Both the position numbers and the translations under genes were made by a program. This document shows, piece after piece, positions 21,638 through 36,600 of a stretch of DNA of 64,000 nucleotides. The stretch is from Antennarius striatus (Eukaryota; Chordata; Actinopteri; Lophiiformes; Antennariidae), in assembly GCF_040054535.1 (NCBI RefSeq), contig NC_090781.1, positions 13,165,982 to 13,229,981 on the forward strand, given 5' to 3'. A model generated the notes under the pieces. That model saw only the letters and a program-made list of their open reading frames with translations. It searched no databases and was not told the origin of the DNA. Every line of letters begins with the position of its first letter. Position 1 is the first letter of the stretch.

Positions 21638-24600
21638 ATGTGGCAGTTCAGGGACTCTCACTCACCTCCTTCAAACTCTGTCTGGCAGTTCCCAGCGTTT
21701 TCCTTCAGACTCTCTTCCTCGTTGATGATGATGTTCTCAATGTCCTTCATGGTCAGGTGGTCACGGAAGGCGTAGAAGAGGATGTGTTTCAGCTCCTCTA
21801 GTGTGATCCTCTGCATGTCAAACTGCAGGAGGAAAGGTTTGTTCATTTTCTCCTCACATAAATAAAGTTCTGCAGTTTGGAAGCTCAAACACTTGAACTT
21901 GTGTTCAAGCTCCAGTAAAACAACACAAATCGACTTTAAAACCCGTCACACTCGAACATGCAGAAGAAAAATCTGCTGTAAACTACTAAAATAAATAATA
22001 AACATTGCACTGAAAAACCCCAAAGAGCATAAATCACAATCTTCATCATGCACATCCATGTGACGTCCACCTACGTCTCTCTGACACCACTTTCATTAGA
22101 GCATCACAAATGAAATGATTAAGTGTGTTGGAGTTACAACATGATCGTGATGGATTTAATGTTATTTGGGAGCATTTGAGAAGTTTGAAGGTTACACTGA
22201 GAACAAAAAACAAATTCTTAGCGTTTATGAACAAGTTTGGTCAACTTTTTGTTATGATTCTGTTTGTGTTGTGGCAGGAGGCGGGCCAAGCCTGAAGATT
22301 GCCTCTTGCTTCCCAGTCCGCAGGTGGTCTTGTGCATCCTTTTGTCTCAAGCAATAGTTTTTCAAGAAGTATTCATGTTTTTTGTTATTACCTGAAATCC
22401 TGGTTTTTCAGTTGGACTTTTGGAGTATTCTCCTTAGTGGAGGTTATGTTTATTTGTTACTTTGCCCCTCGTGGTAGATCCTCAGTTGATACTCTGTTAA
22501 CTTTTTGTATTTTGAATCTGAACGGTGATTTTCTGTTGAACTTTGTTGTTAATAAACCTGTGTTCAGTTTTTCATCTCTTCACCTGGGTCCTCGCCTTCT
22601 TTGAAGAGCTTTCCTATGACAGTTTCAGGATTTCCTTCTTTCAGGCCACTGATGATATGTTCTGATGTACCGAGTGAAATGAAAAAAGTTTTTGGAATTT
22701 CAATACAGGAGAAAAAGATGTCATCTGCAGCAAATGAGTTTATCTGAAACAGAGCTTTCAGCACAGAATCTAGAAGCACTTGATGTCAATGAGTCTTTAG
22801 TTGACAAATAACGGAACAAGGAAATGTGGAGGATGATCTCTCTTCTCTGTCTCAAAATGAAGTTTCACCAGAAGGAGGACGATAAAAGGAGCAACATCAG
22901 GACTGATCACATATTGAGGGCAAAGATCAGGTCTGTATTTATTAAACAAAACTAAGTAAAGAAACAATTTAATGATATCTTTTCTAATTTTCTAATGAAT
23001 GAAGTGACACTTGTTTGAAATGTTAGTAACATTTTTGAAAGACAAACGACACCCGCACTCACTTAAAATAAACATCAAATCATAGTTTGGAAGCTATTTT
23101 TAACACAGACTGACAACAGTGACTCAAGGCCAAACATTAATATTAACTAAATCTCAAATTTCAATTCTTCTAATGGTCTGAAATTTTTTTTAGGCAATCT
23201 CTGGTGCGGTGTCAGATACAGTAAGCAATCCTGTTACAAATACAGCAGAAGTGTTCCTTCAGTAACCTTGTATTAGTTGCCGGACTGAGCTAAAGGATGA
23301 AGTCTCTACTGTAATGTCAGTGACTTTGATGGGTCTTTGCAGTTTTTAAAAAATGACAATCTTAAAGCTAAACACACACACAGGTTGCCTTTGCAGTGTG
23401 AAATGTATTTACATTAAAGAAAAAAACACAGCCCAGACGTTTTCAAAAAGCTCATAGGACTGGCCGAAAGAAATGGAAAAACACAGAATAATATAAATTC
23501 CTCACAATGAAACATGACTTTCAACACATTTCGTTCTTTATTTACAAATCTTAAATCACTGTTGTAACACGCTGCAGGATTGTGATGAATGATGCATGTC
23601 CTGGGAGGGGAACATTCATTGGATTTCCTGGCAACACTGATAACAGCATAAATCAATGTTGGGCATAAATCACACTTACATTGATAACCACTTGTCATCT
23701 GTCCACCTCAGAGGGAGCTGGAGAACTCTCATGCCAGTCACTTGTTATTAAAGCAATTATTAAAGCTTCATTTTTCCATCTACTTATTCAAAGAAGAAAA
23801 TAGTGTAACGTATACATTTACAGGATGTAATAAAAATGTATAATAATGGAGATATTAAAACCATGAGTCACAAAAATAGACTGTATGAATATCCCAGTGG
23901 GACATGATTGGATAAAAGTAACATACTAAGATGGGTTATTGCTTTAAAAAAAGAGTAAACATTCAAAAAGTTATAACTCATAAGTCAATGAGCATTTATT
24001 ACAGCAGCCATTAAACATTTAGTTCTAAGCAGTATTTCACTTTATTAAGCCTCTGATCTGTCTGGCCTCCAGGAGAACACAAAAACAAAATTAAATGCCA
24101 AATATATTGATTTTATTCTAATTTTCCTGACTGACAAATCACCTCAACAAATTCAAAAGCTAACCTGAAATGGATTTACTGTTTCATCAAATTTGTGAAA
24201 ATCCCTCATGTCTGTTTATTCAGTTCTTGGTGTCAAAAGGTTAATAAATGTCATACCTCCAATCAGTTTGTGATGCTAATGAGCTGGTGCACACTTCCAG
24301 GTAACGATTTCCGTGTCCACAGACAAGAGACGTTCACTGGAACTCTGAGTACGCTTGTCTATATCAATATGATATCATGCATCATGTGAGCGAGCGTGAA
24401 TCATGCTTTATTTCTGCTTTAGAAAACAGATTTAAACGTCCCACACACAGCAGAGCTCCGCTTATCTCCTCTCTCGTCTGGAATGAAGCCCCGCCCCACC
24501 CCAAACAGAGCCACCTGCAGTGTTCCTGAAAACATCAGACACAGTACAGCCAGCTCTGTCACTTCTGTCTGAGGTTTGGGGCTGAACTGTGTTTACCCGA

Positions 24601-27600
24601 CCTTCGTACAACCTTGTTGCTGCCAGTGAAGCCATCTCTGGAGGACGTCAGCAGACAGCTTGAACATCATTAGCTAGGGAAAAGAGAGAAGGGCCTGAGG
24701 ATGGATTCCTTTCCCTTTTGGGCTTCCATGGCAGATAAGAAAAAGTCATTTCATTTTCTCTGACACATCCTGCAGCTTTCTCAGGCTACAGTAATATTTA
24801 AGACTGCAATGACCTTTATTTGAGATAAGGTGGTTGGAATGAGTGACCTATGGGTGTGAAAAGTCTACAACCAAAAAGATCTTTAACAGAAGACTGTAGT
24901 TCTAAACTTCTTCTGAAAAAACAAAACTATAATGACTTTAGACATCTCAACCTTTGGACATCAGTCAAGACGATTGACTGATTGTTTGATCAGTTCATCA
25001 ATTGATCTCACAAACTGGCAGGGACACGGCCCTCGGATTAAACCGTTATCGTTCTATCTTTTGCCTTCCCATTGCTAACTGCTTTCAGCCCTGAAGATGA
25101 GGAGGAGGAGGAAGGCTGCCGCCCTACAGAGAAAACACTTCTGTTCTCCTCACTCATAAATGAGGCGTGTTCAGCTGCTCTCACACACAGGCGGTGTGAA
25201 GGTGCCAAGAGACAGCATCCATCCATCTGCTGAGTCCAGCCCTTTGCAACACAGCTTAATTATACAGGCTGCAGATAATGCTCTGCACGCCCCTAAAATT
25301 AGCTATATTCACTAATTAAATATTAAAGTAATGGCCTGGCAAGCCTTTTAATTTGAAATAGCAGAAAAACGACACTAAACATTGTCCTCCCAGCTCAAAA
25401 TGTTCATATCCATCAGCCAAATTTTACGTTAAACACATTTCATGCAGTGACAAATTGATGTCTCCAAATGAATGCAGAGCAATTAGCTCTGTTCATTTAG
25501 ACAAGATGCTTTGTCCAGTTCATAATCTCCTCAAAAGTCCAGACTGTGGGGTTTGGTTCCCCTTTCTTGAGTCTGCCTTGGAAAGAACCAAAACTCATTC
25601 TAAGGTAACACCAGGTGAGGAACACACCCCACAATCTGAGAGTCAATTCAAGTCCAGGATCTGATTACTTCCCTTTACAATTACTTTTTGATTTTTGGCA
25701 AGGATTTTCTAACCATAAACCAAAACTAACAACATAACTTGCAGAAGTTTCTATCAGCAATAAATGGTTTTGACAGGATTTTAGCTCAACAGCTACAGAA
25801 ATCCCATATTTGTGTGAGAAGATCAAAGGTGTTTAATCTGGCAGCAGAAATCTACAAACCTACAATAAGCGAAGACACCCGGTGGCTGTACGAAAAGTGT
25901 CGAATCCTGTCAGATCAGTCGTCTATGTCTCAAGGGAAAACAGTGTCCATCAGGAGAAGGAAAAAGCTGACAAGAACAGATTTAGATGCAAAGAATGATG
26001 TACTGTATGTGATAATACAAATACAACAAAATGTGGGGTTGAAAATCTATGCCGGTAGCTATTTTCTCAGCTATTTTTTTTTCCTTTAGGTCTTTTGCAG
26101 ATCTCGGTTGTAAAAAAAACATTAATGGAGCTATTTCATCACTGTTCATCTCCTGAATATCTGGAGTCATGTTAAAGCAGTGACGCTACCCTTCATCACT
26201 GTCAGAAACAATGAGAGTCAACAGGCTGGGGTTTCGACAGCTGTAAGCGCTGATCTCATCGGCTGCTGTATGAGAGAAGACAAGTCATTACTTGACTCCA
26301 TCAAATAATATGAGCCATCAGTTTTCAGCACATCAATCTTTCAAACCTTTATACTGCTTACGACTGGCAGTATTTGGTGCTGGGACATTTATTATTTACA
26401 AAGTCGTTCTTTTACACTCTCTAAAATTAGTTACAGCATCTGAATCTGAGTTTTCCCAAGTCAACACTTCTCAGTTTTAAGGAAGTTATCTTGGCTTTCT
26501 CACTTTAGGAATGGCATCCTCTTACAGGATTCATGTAGGGTACATGTGCAAAACAAAAACAACCTTGATCTACTGAATTAGACATAATCCAAAATCTAAA
26601 TCGAATTTTTGTTCTCCGTGTTTAATGTCCTGTTGTCTGTAAACATAGTTATCTTAGAAAACTCTCTTCATCCATGGCAACACTGAATTGTCAACTAAGA
26701 AAGAGCCAAGTGAAGTAACTGAGCAATCCGGTCGTTTCATTTCCTACATAACGAAATCACTTTATGCCTGAAAAGCAGATGGCTGATGCTTGAATGGTGT
26801 CTTCATTGACCTCGACCAAAGACGACACCATCCATCCGTCTGTCCGTCCGTCCGTCCATCCATCCATCCATCCATCCATCCATCCATCCATCCATCCATC
26901 CATCCATCCATCCATCCATCCATCCATCCATCCATCCATCCATCCATCCATCCATCCATCCATCCATCCATCCATCCATCCATCCTGTCTGCTTCTTCTT
27001 GCCTCACAAGCGCCCAATGACAGCCAATCATTTGTTGAAACTAAAAGCAACAATGTCATCAAATTCCAGCATCTTTAATCCTCCTTTCTAAATCTTATTC
27101 ATTATAGAAGAGTGACCTGCATCTCCCTAAATATGCATCAAATCCAGGATAAAGTCAAGTAAGTGAATAAGAAATGTTAAAAAAGACTGACATTTAAATG
27201 CCTGCATCGACTGTGATGTATTTCTATTTGCTCGGCTCCGGTAATAAGGCCAGACTAATCTTAGTACAGTCATTATCCTTACGTCTAGGCGGGTTCCTGA
27301 CTTAGAGGCGTTTAGCGTTTCATAATCCCACAGATGGTAGCTTCACACTATTGGCTCCTCAGCCAAGCACATACACCAAATGTCTGAACTTGTGGTTTCC
27401 TCTCGTAGCAGGCAGCATTACAATTACAGCCGATCATCAGTTCAGGAAAACAAACCCATCTAGTGGCCCTCATAAGTTCTGCTCCTGCTTAAAGTCTGGA
27501 CCTGAACGTGTAAAATGTGATTGAAATCAATCCGCCCCAGAGGCTTCACGTGGATCATTACTGCTGCAATATGCAGCCGTCAGCGGAATGAAAAGTTTTT

Positions 27601-30600
27601 GGGAAAAAAGAGAACATAACATGCCCCATGAACGTCACAGCAGGGGGGGGGGGGTATATCTGAAACAGTGTTGGGAGTAACAGAAATACTGACCCCGTGG
27701 GGCACCGATGAAGACTGATGTGCTTAGGCTCTGAGAAGAGCAGACAGATCTTTGGAGTTTGAGCTTCAGTGAACACTTTAAAGTGGTTAATTCCCTGTGA
27801 TCGACAAATAGTTGACATAAACAACCCACCATGCAGCCACACTTATTTTCATCTAGAGTAAATTTGTTGACCTCAATCAGAAGCAACGACTGGAAAGACG
27901 GACCGGAGAAGCACGGATAAACGGTCACACAGTTCATCTAACAGTCTGTGAATCCTTCGGGAAATCTATTTGACTCTCAGTTCAGAAGGTAACGGTCTCC
28001 TTTGAAGGCATTTACTCACTTAACATTCCATTTGCTGCAAGTACAATGAAATATCAGGAGTGGCAGCAAATTGAAATCAAAAGAGCACTTTACTAAGAGG
28101 AGATCTTGTGAAAAAAAAAAAGAAAGAACGTGTAATAGAAAAAAGAAAACACTAAGCACCTATCAATAACCAATTTCTGTTGATATGATTAACTGTGAAG
28201 AAATTGCTCCCATCAAATAACGCAAAGGAGCTGCCTGAGGGTCACAATACTCATTAGTGGAAATCAGTGGCTCTATATGCACTGCTGCATGCAATTCATC
28301 ATCGTTACTCAAAAGAGGGAGCGGAGGCCGAAGAGATCATAGATGGAAGAATTATTTCAGGACAGCAACAAACACACTGATGGATGGGAAGAGTTAGAGA
28401 CTGTTCATGAGAGCGAGTACGACTCTTGACATTGAACCGCAGTCCAATCTACACCTGGAAATAGTCAGTACCCCCTTTTTCTAAGCGCTGTTGTCCAGGG
28501 AGAGTCACCCAACCTCTGTCAGTCTTATTTATTATTAAATGCAATAGATGAGCATAGTCCTGCTGTGGACAAGGTCAGCCACAAAATGTAAATTGACTTC
28601 AGAAAAAAAGCAATCTAAGTTTAAACATGACAGTCGTAGGGTCTGTTCCAGGAGGAGTGTGGCTCTGGTGTGACTTCAATTATGTTCTTATCGTGATCCT
28701 CCCTGGAGCAAACAAGTTTCATTTTATATTCACGCGTACTTTGCATATGTGCCTCTTGAGTGGCTGGAAGAGAATTCACAACAACATGAGTTTTTGAGGG
28801 GCTGGAGATAGACTACTCCTCATTATATGTTTGTACAGACAAGGGTAACCCGCCAGCACCCTTTGGAGAGGGGTGTGAAAAGCATTAAAGACAAAGTATT
28901 TCAAGAGCTATTCCTCTCACTCTCATGTTTTTTTTTTTCTTTCTTATCCTGTTTGGGAAGTTCCGCCAAGGGACTTTGTTCTCTGCAGTTAACCCATCCC
29001 TCAGGAGCAGTGGACAACCCTTTTATGGCTTCTGGGGAGCAAGTTGGGGTCAAGAATCTTCCTCAAGAGGACTGGGGCTTAAACCTCTGACCTTCTGATA
29101 AGTGGACCGCACTCTTTTTAAGTGAAGACACAGCCAGCCACAGCCCCAGTTGGCTTTCAGAAGATTTGAACCAAGTCATCTTATTCACCTTGATATTTTT
29201 AAATCTTAATTTTTCAAAAACATGACATGGAAACCATGAGACACAAAAAGTGTCACAAAGTCCTGATAAACAGCATCCAGAATGCATGCTTGCTCACATA
29301 TCTGACATTAATTTTTCTTTTATTTATGTATTTATTTATTTATTTTTCAGAAAAGCCACATCAGGTCCAGGACTGCAGTACTGAAAGCTTGCTGTTAAAA
29401 ATGAGGAGAAATTGTTGACTCTGGCACATTTATGAGGTCCTACCATCTCATGTAAAACTAAAGCATTAAATGATGAATGATGAGCTAATGGTAGACGAGT
29501 TTCGAAGACAGAAATTCACATTCACTTTTAATCTTTGCTGTTGTCAGGCTTGATGACTTACTAATTACATGAAAAATAAGAAGCCCCCTTCAAGCAATTT
29601 CATACGGTCAAACACATCCTAAAGTGACCAAATATTTGAAAACAGACCATCCACTCAACAGCACTTAGTAAATTGCCTTCAGTCTTCTAAATAGGATTCT
29701 ATAGTATGATTATAGAAATGAAAAAAACCCCATCTAAGACATCCAGCATGTCAGTACGATTTAGTCAGAGGCTTTTAGTTTCATTGACACATACATAATT
29801 CAATTTGGGGCACTCGAGCTTAAGCAATCCTCTGTTGTGAATGTTTGAGTGTGTGCATTCAAGTCAGCACTGTGCAGAAAATGCATTAACGTGTTGCTGA
29901 CACCTCTCAGTGCTGCAGCCTGTGTGAGAACTATCTGTAATGAAGGCAATCATTGAGGTGAAAAGCTGAACCATGTGTAATTAAAGCCAAATGGATGATT
30001 AAAAAAAGGAGTGGACAAATAAAAAAATCCCACATTACCAAAGGAAATGCACCTCTAAATCATTTAGGGTGGCCCACTATGATAGAGGAAGTAGGATAAT
30101 AACAGAAAAGTGCTTTTCTTCACAGGAAGCTTGACACGTTGCCGCAGCTCCTCCACAACCACACAACTTCAGACATCGTTCTGGTTTTCTGGAAGGAGAA
30201 CATTCTGTCCCGCTCAGCAGCCTCACTGAATGAATTTACATCCACACAGCATTCGGCATAATGACTACAATAACTGCAGCTTTAATCTCTATAAAAGTCT
30301 TACTGTATAATGTTTTTTATATTTATATATGATATATTTATGCACATGATGCATAAATGCTTTGGCTGATTTTATATTCATTGAGCTCAGGAGATTTGTA
30401 AATGACTTGGATGCTGCTTTTGAAGTTTATGATGGCAGGAGAAACCCCGCTACACTTTGAAGAGCTACAGTAAATAATTGTTTTACTCTTTGTCTGTGTG
30501 CAATTATTACTAACTGAATAATAATTTTTAAGAAAGGCCAGCTCTGGTACTGACAGTGTCAGAAGCAGGTTACGTGATTGTTTTGTCAAATAGATGTATA

Positions 30601-33600
30601 AGAAAGTGCAATGAAATATTGCCTATTTTTCAAATGTTCTAAATGTTCTAAATGTTCTAAATGTTAAATGTGATTGAAGTTTGTTTGGAAAAGATGTTCT
30701 GAGGCACTTAAATGCTTTCATCTAATGTAAAACTGCAAAATGTTTGAATGAGATTAAAGTGTTTTTGCAAAAATCAAACATATGAGAATACCTAAATACC
30801 TTAACACCTGACTCTCAGGAGTGCAGAATCTACCGATCCTGTAGTCATCCTGGTAGAAAGGTAATTTTTTTCTGTTAGCCTATTGTATTAATTCTTATTG
30901 TTGTTATTATTAATAATAACAACAACACTAACAACAACAATAATAATATTTATTATTATTATTATTATTATTATCATATATTATTATCATATATTATTAT
31001 CATATATTATTATCATATATTACTATTATTATTATTATTATTAATAATATTTATTATTAATAATATTATTAAGCATGTGTGTTTACAGTGAAAATGCATC
31101 ATTCCACTTTAAATTATGTACTGTATATTGATGTGTTGAGTTTCCTTGAGTTTTTAATATTCAGAACTGCAGTATATTTTTAAATAAACTATATGAACTA
31201 TGTGCACAACAATAAATGCTGCTTAAAACTCAGATTTCAATTCAATCCTGCTCATTTTTGAAAATCTTAATTTATTGTTATACTCCTCAAAAACACAATG
31301 CTCTAATAAATACATGTTGTTTCTATGAGTTTCACCATGATTCTTTCTCCTCATAAGCCTCTTCTAAAATCCGAATAAAACAACCAGAAACATTTTGTTT
31401 GTTTGTTTTTTAAAATGGCTCATTTTGAGTTACTAAAGTAAGGAATATTTCTCTTGACAGCTACTCTATAGCTGTAATTTGTGGCACGTCTTCTTTAAAA
31501 ATGCAAGCTAGGTTCCAAAATCTTAATGATATGAAAACAAAACAATTCTTTCATAAACTGCCCGACTCCTTACAATCAACACTTTTATTTGAGAATAATG
31601 TCAATCAATCGGGACAAATTGTTCTATAAATTACTAAAAATTTTCTCACATGTTAATGTGTATTTGACAGTACTGATAATGCTAGATGGTCAGGTAGGGT
31701 ATGGACGTTTTCTGCTTTCTACATAAGCAAATTTGAATTGACCCACAGATGAACAAGAGAGTGAACACATCAACAACTACACTATGTTTAAGGGTGTTCA
31801 ACTTTTTGTGTCATATTCATTTGCATTCATTTTCCATCAATATTCCTTCTGAGGGCTGCAATAACACATCATGTTCAAAGAAGGTGTTTAGTCAGAGTGC
31901 AGGAAGAATAATTGTGGCGCAAACGGCTCCTGAATAAACCCACTCATGCTTCATGCGAAGGCGTCCGTTAATAAAACATTGCTCCTGGCTTGTCAGGTTT
32001 ATTAAACCATGCTCAAGGCTTGACGGAGAAGGATAGATCTCACAGGTGAGGAACTCAGAAGAACTTCATAAAACCAAAAAATAACTTAAAGACAAATCGA
32101 GTAAAACAAAAATGTACTGAAGCCAGGTGAGACGGGCAAGGGCTGACTGTGTCACATGTCCATGACTACGTGAGTCCAGCTGATCTGAGTCATTCAAACA
32201 ACTCAACCCCACCAATCAGGTTCCTGGAGTGAAGGGTTTGTTGGTGGGGGGCATCACAATATTTATGAGAGATATATGATTGGCACCAACAATCACCTCA
32301 GCCTTTGCTTGAGTCTGCGAACATTTACTGCATAATTATACTGTGGATTGCTCCTCATCTCTGCTTACTGTTAGCATTTCAAGGCTACATTAGGTACTAA
32401 TAACATCACAAACAGCGGGATTAGTTGCATTGTGGGTAATGCAACCAGCTCATTTTGACAGGGACAAGGACGCAAGGAATAAAGTACTCACACAGCTGAC
32501 CTTGCAATGATGTGAGTTTGACAATGGCACAAGCATTAAGTGCTGAAACGCCATAAAACTCTCTAAGATAGGAACCAGTTTAGATTTTCAAGTTGTGCAT
32601 CTCCACACTGGTATGGAACTATGATAAATAATGGGATGTAAGACAATATTCTAAACAAGTCTCTGAAAAACCTCACAGCTACAAAAAAATGTTTTAAAAA
32701 AAAGATTTTATCGTAAAACTTCTTTGCAGGATGTGTTAAACAAAGGAGGGACAGCAAAAAATATTAATAAAAGACCATAAAAATAGAAAGCACTTGATGG
32801 TTGCAGGTGTCTGAAGAAACACGATCAACATGTGCTGTTCTAAAAATATCTTGGTATTCCATCTTTTCATTCAAGGTTGTATTTGGTGTATGGATAAAGT
32901 CCGTATACTCTTACTCTTTCTCAAAAAAATACCTTGTAAAAGTTGGCTTGTTCTTCCCCACAAGTGAGGACATAAATAATAAGCCAGCTTTTAAAGCCAG
33001 CACTAAATAATAAGCATGATGCTGCTGGGAATACCAAATACTCCGCTGAGACACGCAGTTTTGTACAAACACAGCCACACAGGTCTCCAAAAAAAAAATT
33101 GCACATTTGAAAGCCCATTTTTCAAACCATTACACTGCAAGGAAAACCTGCAATGCTCAAACAAAAAAAAGTGTGAAGGTATAACTCCGAGTGCATCACA
33201 GACTGATTTTAAGAATCTAACTTTGCCTTCAATCTGTGGTTTTAAACATTTAATGTATAGATTCATGCAAAATTTAAGAGCACCACTTGCAGTGGCTGAC
33301 GTAGCATCATGGTACACTTTGATAGCATGGAATAAATGGCTTGAAGGAAAAATAACAAACCACACACACCAAAGTCTAAAAAGAAGTCAGGGGAAAAGAT
33401 GAAGGTGGTCATGAATTATACAACATCCTACAGGCAGGTTTGTCATCATATCTGTCAAAGAGCCCAAATTAAACACATTCAGGTATTATATAATCATGTA
33501 CATGTTATAGTGAGTCGCACGGCAGTAAAACACCCGTGTTCAATAGGAAACGCCCTGAATTGAAACTGAACTTGACTGTAAAGTACAGTACTAACAGACA

Positions 33601-36600
33601 CATTTAGATACATATACATATAATATAATATAAAGTACAGGTCTAACACAGCACACCCCAGATTTGCCCCTTATTCTGGCTTTTTATTTCTGGATCCTCA
33701 CATAATGCTGTACTGTTAACTTGTCATCAGAAAATTTCAGTCTTAAATTCATTCTATAAATATTTCTTCTCCTTCATCCCAGTAAAAGCTGAGAACCTAA
33801 ATAGTGTGATTACCCATTTCAGGAAGCACTGCTCGAAGACATTCCACAAGTCTTTGTTCTGTTCATGTTAATCTGTGTTGCATTTGACAATGTCTTCAAG
33901 TGTTGGGACAGAAAGAAAGACAGAAAGACAGAAGTTAAATGTAGTGATTTTAAGTCACACTTGCATTTTTTACATATACCCCAGTATGATTGTGAATAGT
34001 CCTTGAATCTGTTTCTCATCATATGATTTTATTATGAAAAACACTTTAAAGGTAGAACAAGAGTTCCTATCAATTAATTAATATTGCTGAATTTCACTGT
34101 CACACCCAGAAATCTACATGTATTACAGGAAAATGTAAACATTTTACATATAGGTAAAGAACTACTCATTCATTAACTTTCACTTTGTTCCTGTTTCTCT
34201 CCTCACGCACTCCTTTGGTTTAGTAAAGCATTTCCGTATTACATGATACTCCTTTCACGATGGCCTGTGGCAAACAAGGAGGCTTCAGTTTGTCTGTGGG
34301 TTCATTTCTTAAGTAAGATACATTTGAATGAAATATTACTACTACTAGAAGCATCCAGTATTAATTTGAGAATAATGTGCTCCAGACAACCAAACATTGT
34401 TGTGTTTTGTATATAATGTTGTGTTCTGTCTATCGAGAATAAGGACAAGTATGATCGTCACCATAACCCTCGATCAGCTCACTCTGTTCTCCACAAGCGA
34501 TGTCATGTGATGCATCTCAAGCACACAGAGATGGCACAAACTGTGTTTGACAAATTATGACTTATGACTCTTGACAAGTGAAGGCTTATGAGTTTTCTCA
34601 CGTTATTAATTATGACTGTACTCATATACGTAGTTTGATCTGCATATCTTCCAGTTTCATTCAGAACCCTATAATCACTTGGCATAAGTTACCATCTCTA
34701 TGATGAGCCAGAGTTCGGTTTGGGGATTATTAGTACCGAGCAAGAGGAACTGACCTGCAATTAAAAGCACACAGAGAAGTCTTGATATTCCACACGTCCA
34801 CAATATGCTTTAATTTATCGCACACTGAATAAAGTCCTCATATGTGATGAGCAAACCAAAGGTATGTAAATGTAATCCTCAAAAGCAAAGAGGTCGTGAA
34901 CAAATTATTGGCAAAGAAAAAAAGAAAGAAAGAGAAATATAACTTAACTCGAGATCAAATTTTATCTCCATGAAAATATAGATCACATTATACATTTGTT
35001 CCAATGGAAGCTCATAAGGACCCTCACAAAAAAGGCTGCATTAACAAACTGTTCAAGAGCAGAAACGAGTGAGTAGGAAGGTGATCGTGTGACAGCAAGT
35101 GAATCATTATCCCATCACTCCAGCTGGTGAGGATTTGACACTTTCCCTGACATTAGTAGAATGAGGAAATCTCTCAGTAGACGGGAACTGAACTGTTGCC
35201 ATGGTTCATTGTGACCGAACCAAATATAATATGGTCTTCAGAGGAGTTAGCCAGAATGCACTTGTCGCCTAAACTCAGCACAGGAAAATAAATACTTCAT
35301 AACATTCAACAAAATGCTATCTGAAGGAAAAAGACTCCATCATCCTGAAACCAAAGAACTGACAGGTTCTTTTAAATCGTCAGAGATCCAGTCAAATGTG
35401 AACTGAATGACCAATGGTAATATTTAGGCTCCACATTTCACAAGATCTTAAGATTATATTATAATCGCTCTCATTATATAATACTACAGTAAAGGTTATT
35501 GAAGAATGGAGTCAAATATAGTGTAGACACGTGTCTACTCATTCACCAAATCCTACACATTATGAAGTCCCATAGGTTTCCTCCCTTGTTGACTGTCTTC
35601 TTTATCTTTTCGTACAGGCTGGTTATACCTACAGCAGTTTCCATGTCAGCTAAATAATTCAACGTTGCCTTTAACCTACTCTTAATGACCCAATGATCCC
35701 AAAAAGTCCCAAAATCTACTTCAGTTGGGAGATACTAGTGGCTGAAGTGAGTTTGATTATTACACCAGATGACATGTGATAATTAGAGTGTCAGAAAATC
35801 TTTGATGCTTACACTTTCCAGACAAATCTGAAAAGGTCAGTGGGCCTGAGCAACAACAAGACATATACAGGTATGTATAGTCCCCAGTGGAGTCCAGACA
35901 CTGGTGGCGGTGGTGGCCCATGACCTTGGTGAAGCGGATGAATGATGACATTAGTGAATCTGTGAAGACTGGGCGGTGATGAAGCAGATAAGGGTGTATT
36001 ATCATTAATCAAAATCAGAAAGTAAAACAAGTTCAGTTTCATATAAATATTCAGTTCACTGAAATATTTTATTATTTTATGTAAGTTAGTGGTTATTTCC
36101 ATCCTGCCCAAAGATAGCTCATGCATCAAACTCCTGGTTGAGCTGTTGTTTTTCACTATGACCACAAATACATCAAAACTAATAATTAGCCTTAACATAT
36201 TTTATTTATAAACTGCTGAAATGATAGAATACTGACCCAGACAACAAATATGTCATGGAACCAAAAATATAAGCTGAAAGAAGCTAAACAACTTCAACCA
36301 TGATGACAAAGTCATTCACACAAAGTCTCAATCACTTTAGATATCACCATTATTTTTCTCTGACTCACCAGAATCACAAAGTGGTAGTTGTTAGTCCCTC
36401 TGTGTTTTAGAGATTGTCTGTGAAATAAAACCCTTCCATCTCTCTCTTCATGACATTTCTTAAGATTGTTTTATTCACCACCTACTGATTTATGATTTTA
36501 GCTGCACAGGAGTACTTTTTATCCATGAGAGTAACTAGCGAGCACACATTGTTTAGTCTCTCATTGGAAAGCAAGGAGCCATATTCTGAGCTAGAGCTAG

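Noticed and set aside
25739..26089. 116-codon ORF in a caln1 intron
   Set aside because: No known motif, AT-rich, and it ends in low-complexity sequence; probably chance.
26757..27078. Long ORFs encoding HPSI or DGWM repeats
   Set aside because: They are translations of the (CATC)n array in several frames, with no independent coding signal.
33003..33402. Overlapping 120- and 128-codon ORFs on opposite strands
   Set aside because: Neither has a recognisable domain, a splice partner or coding-like bias. They lie within a caln1 intron.
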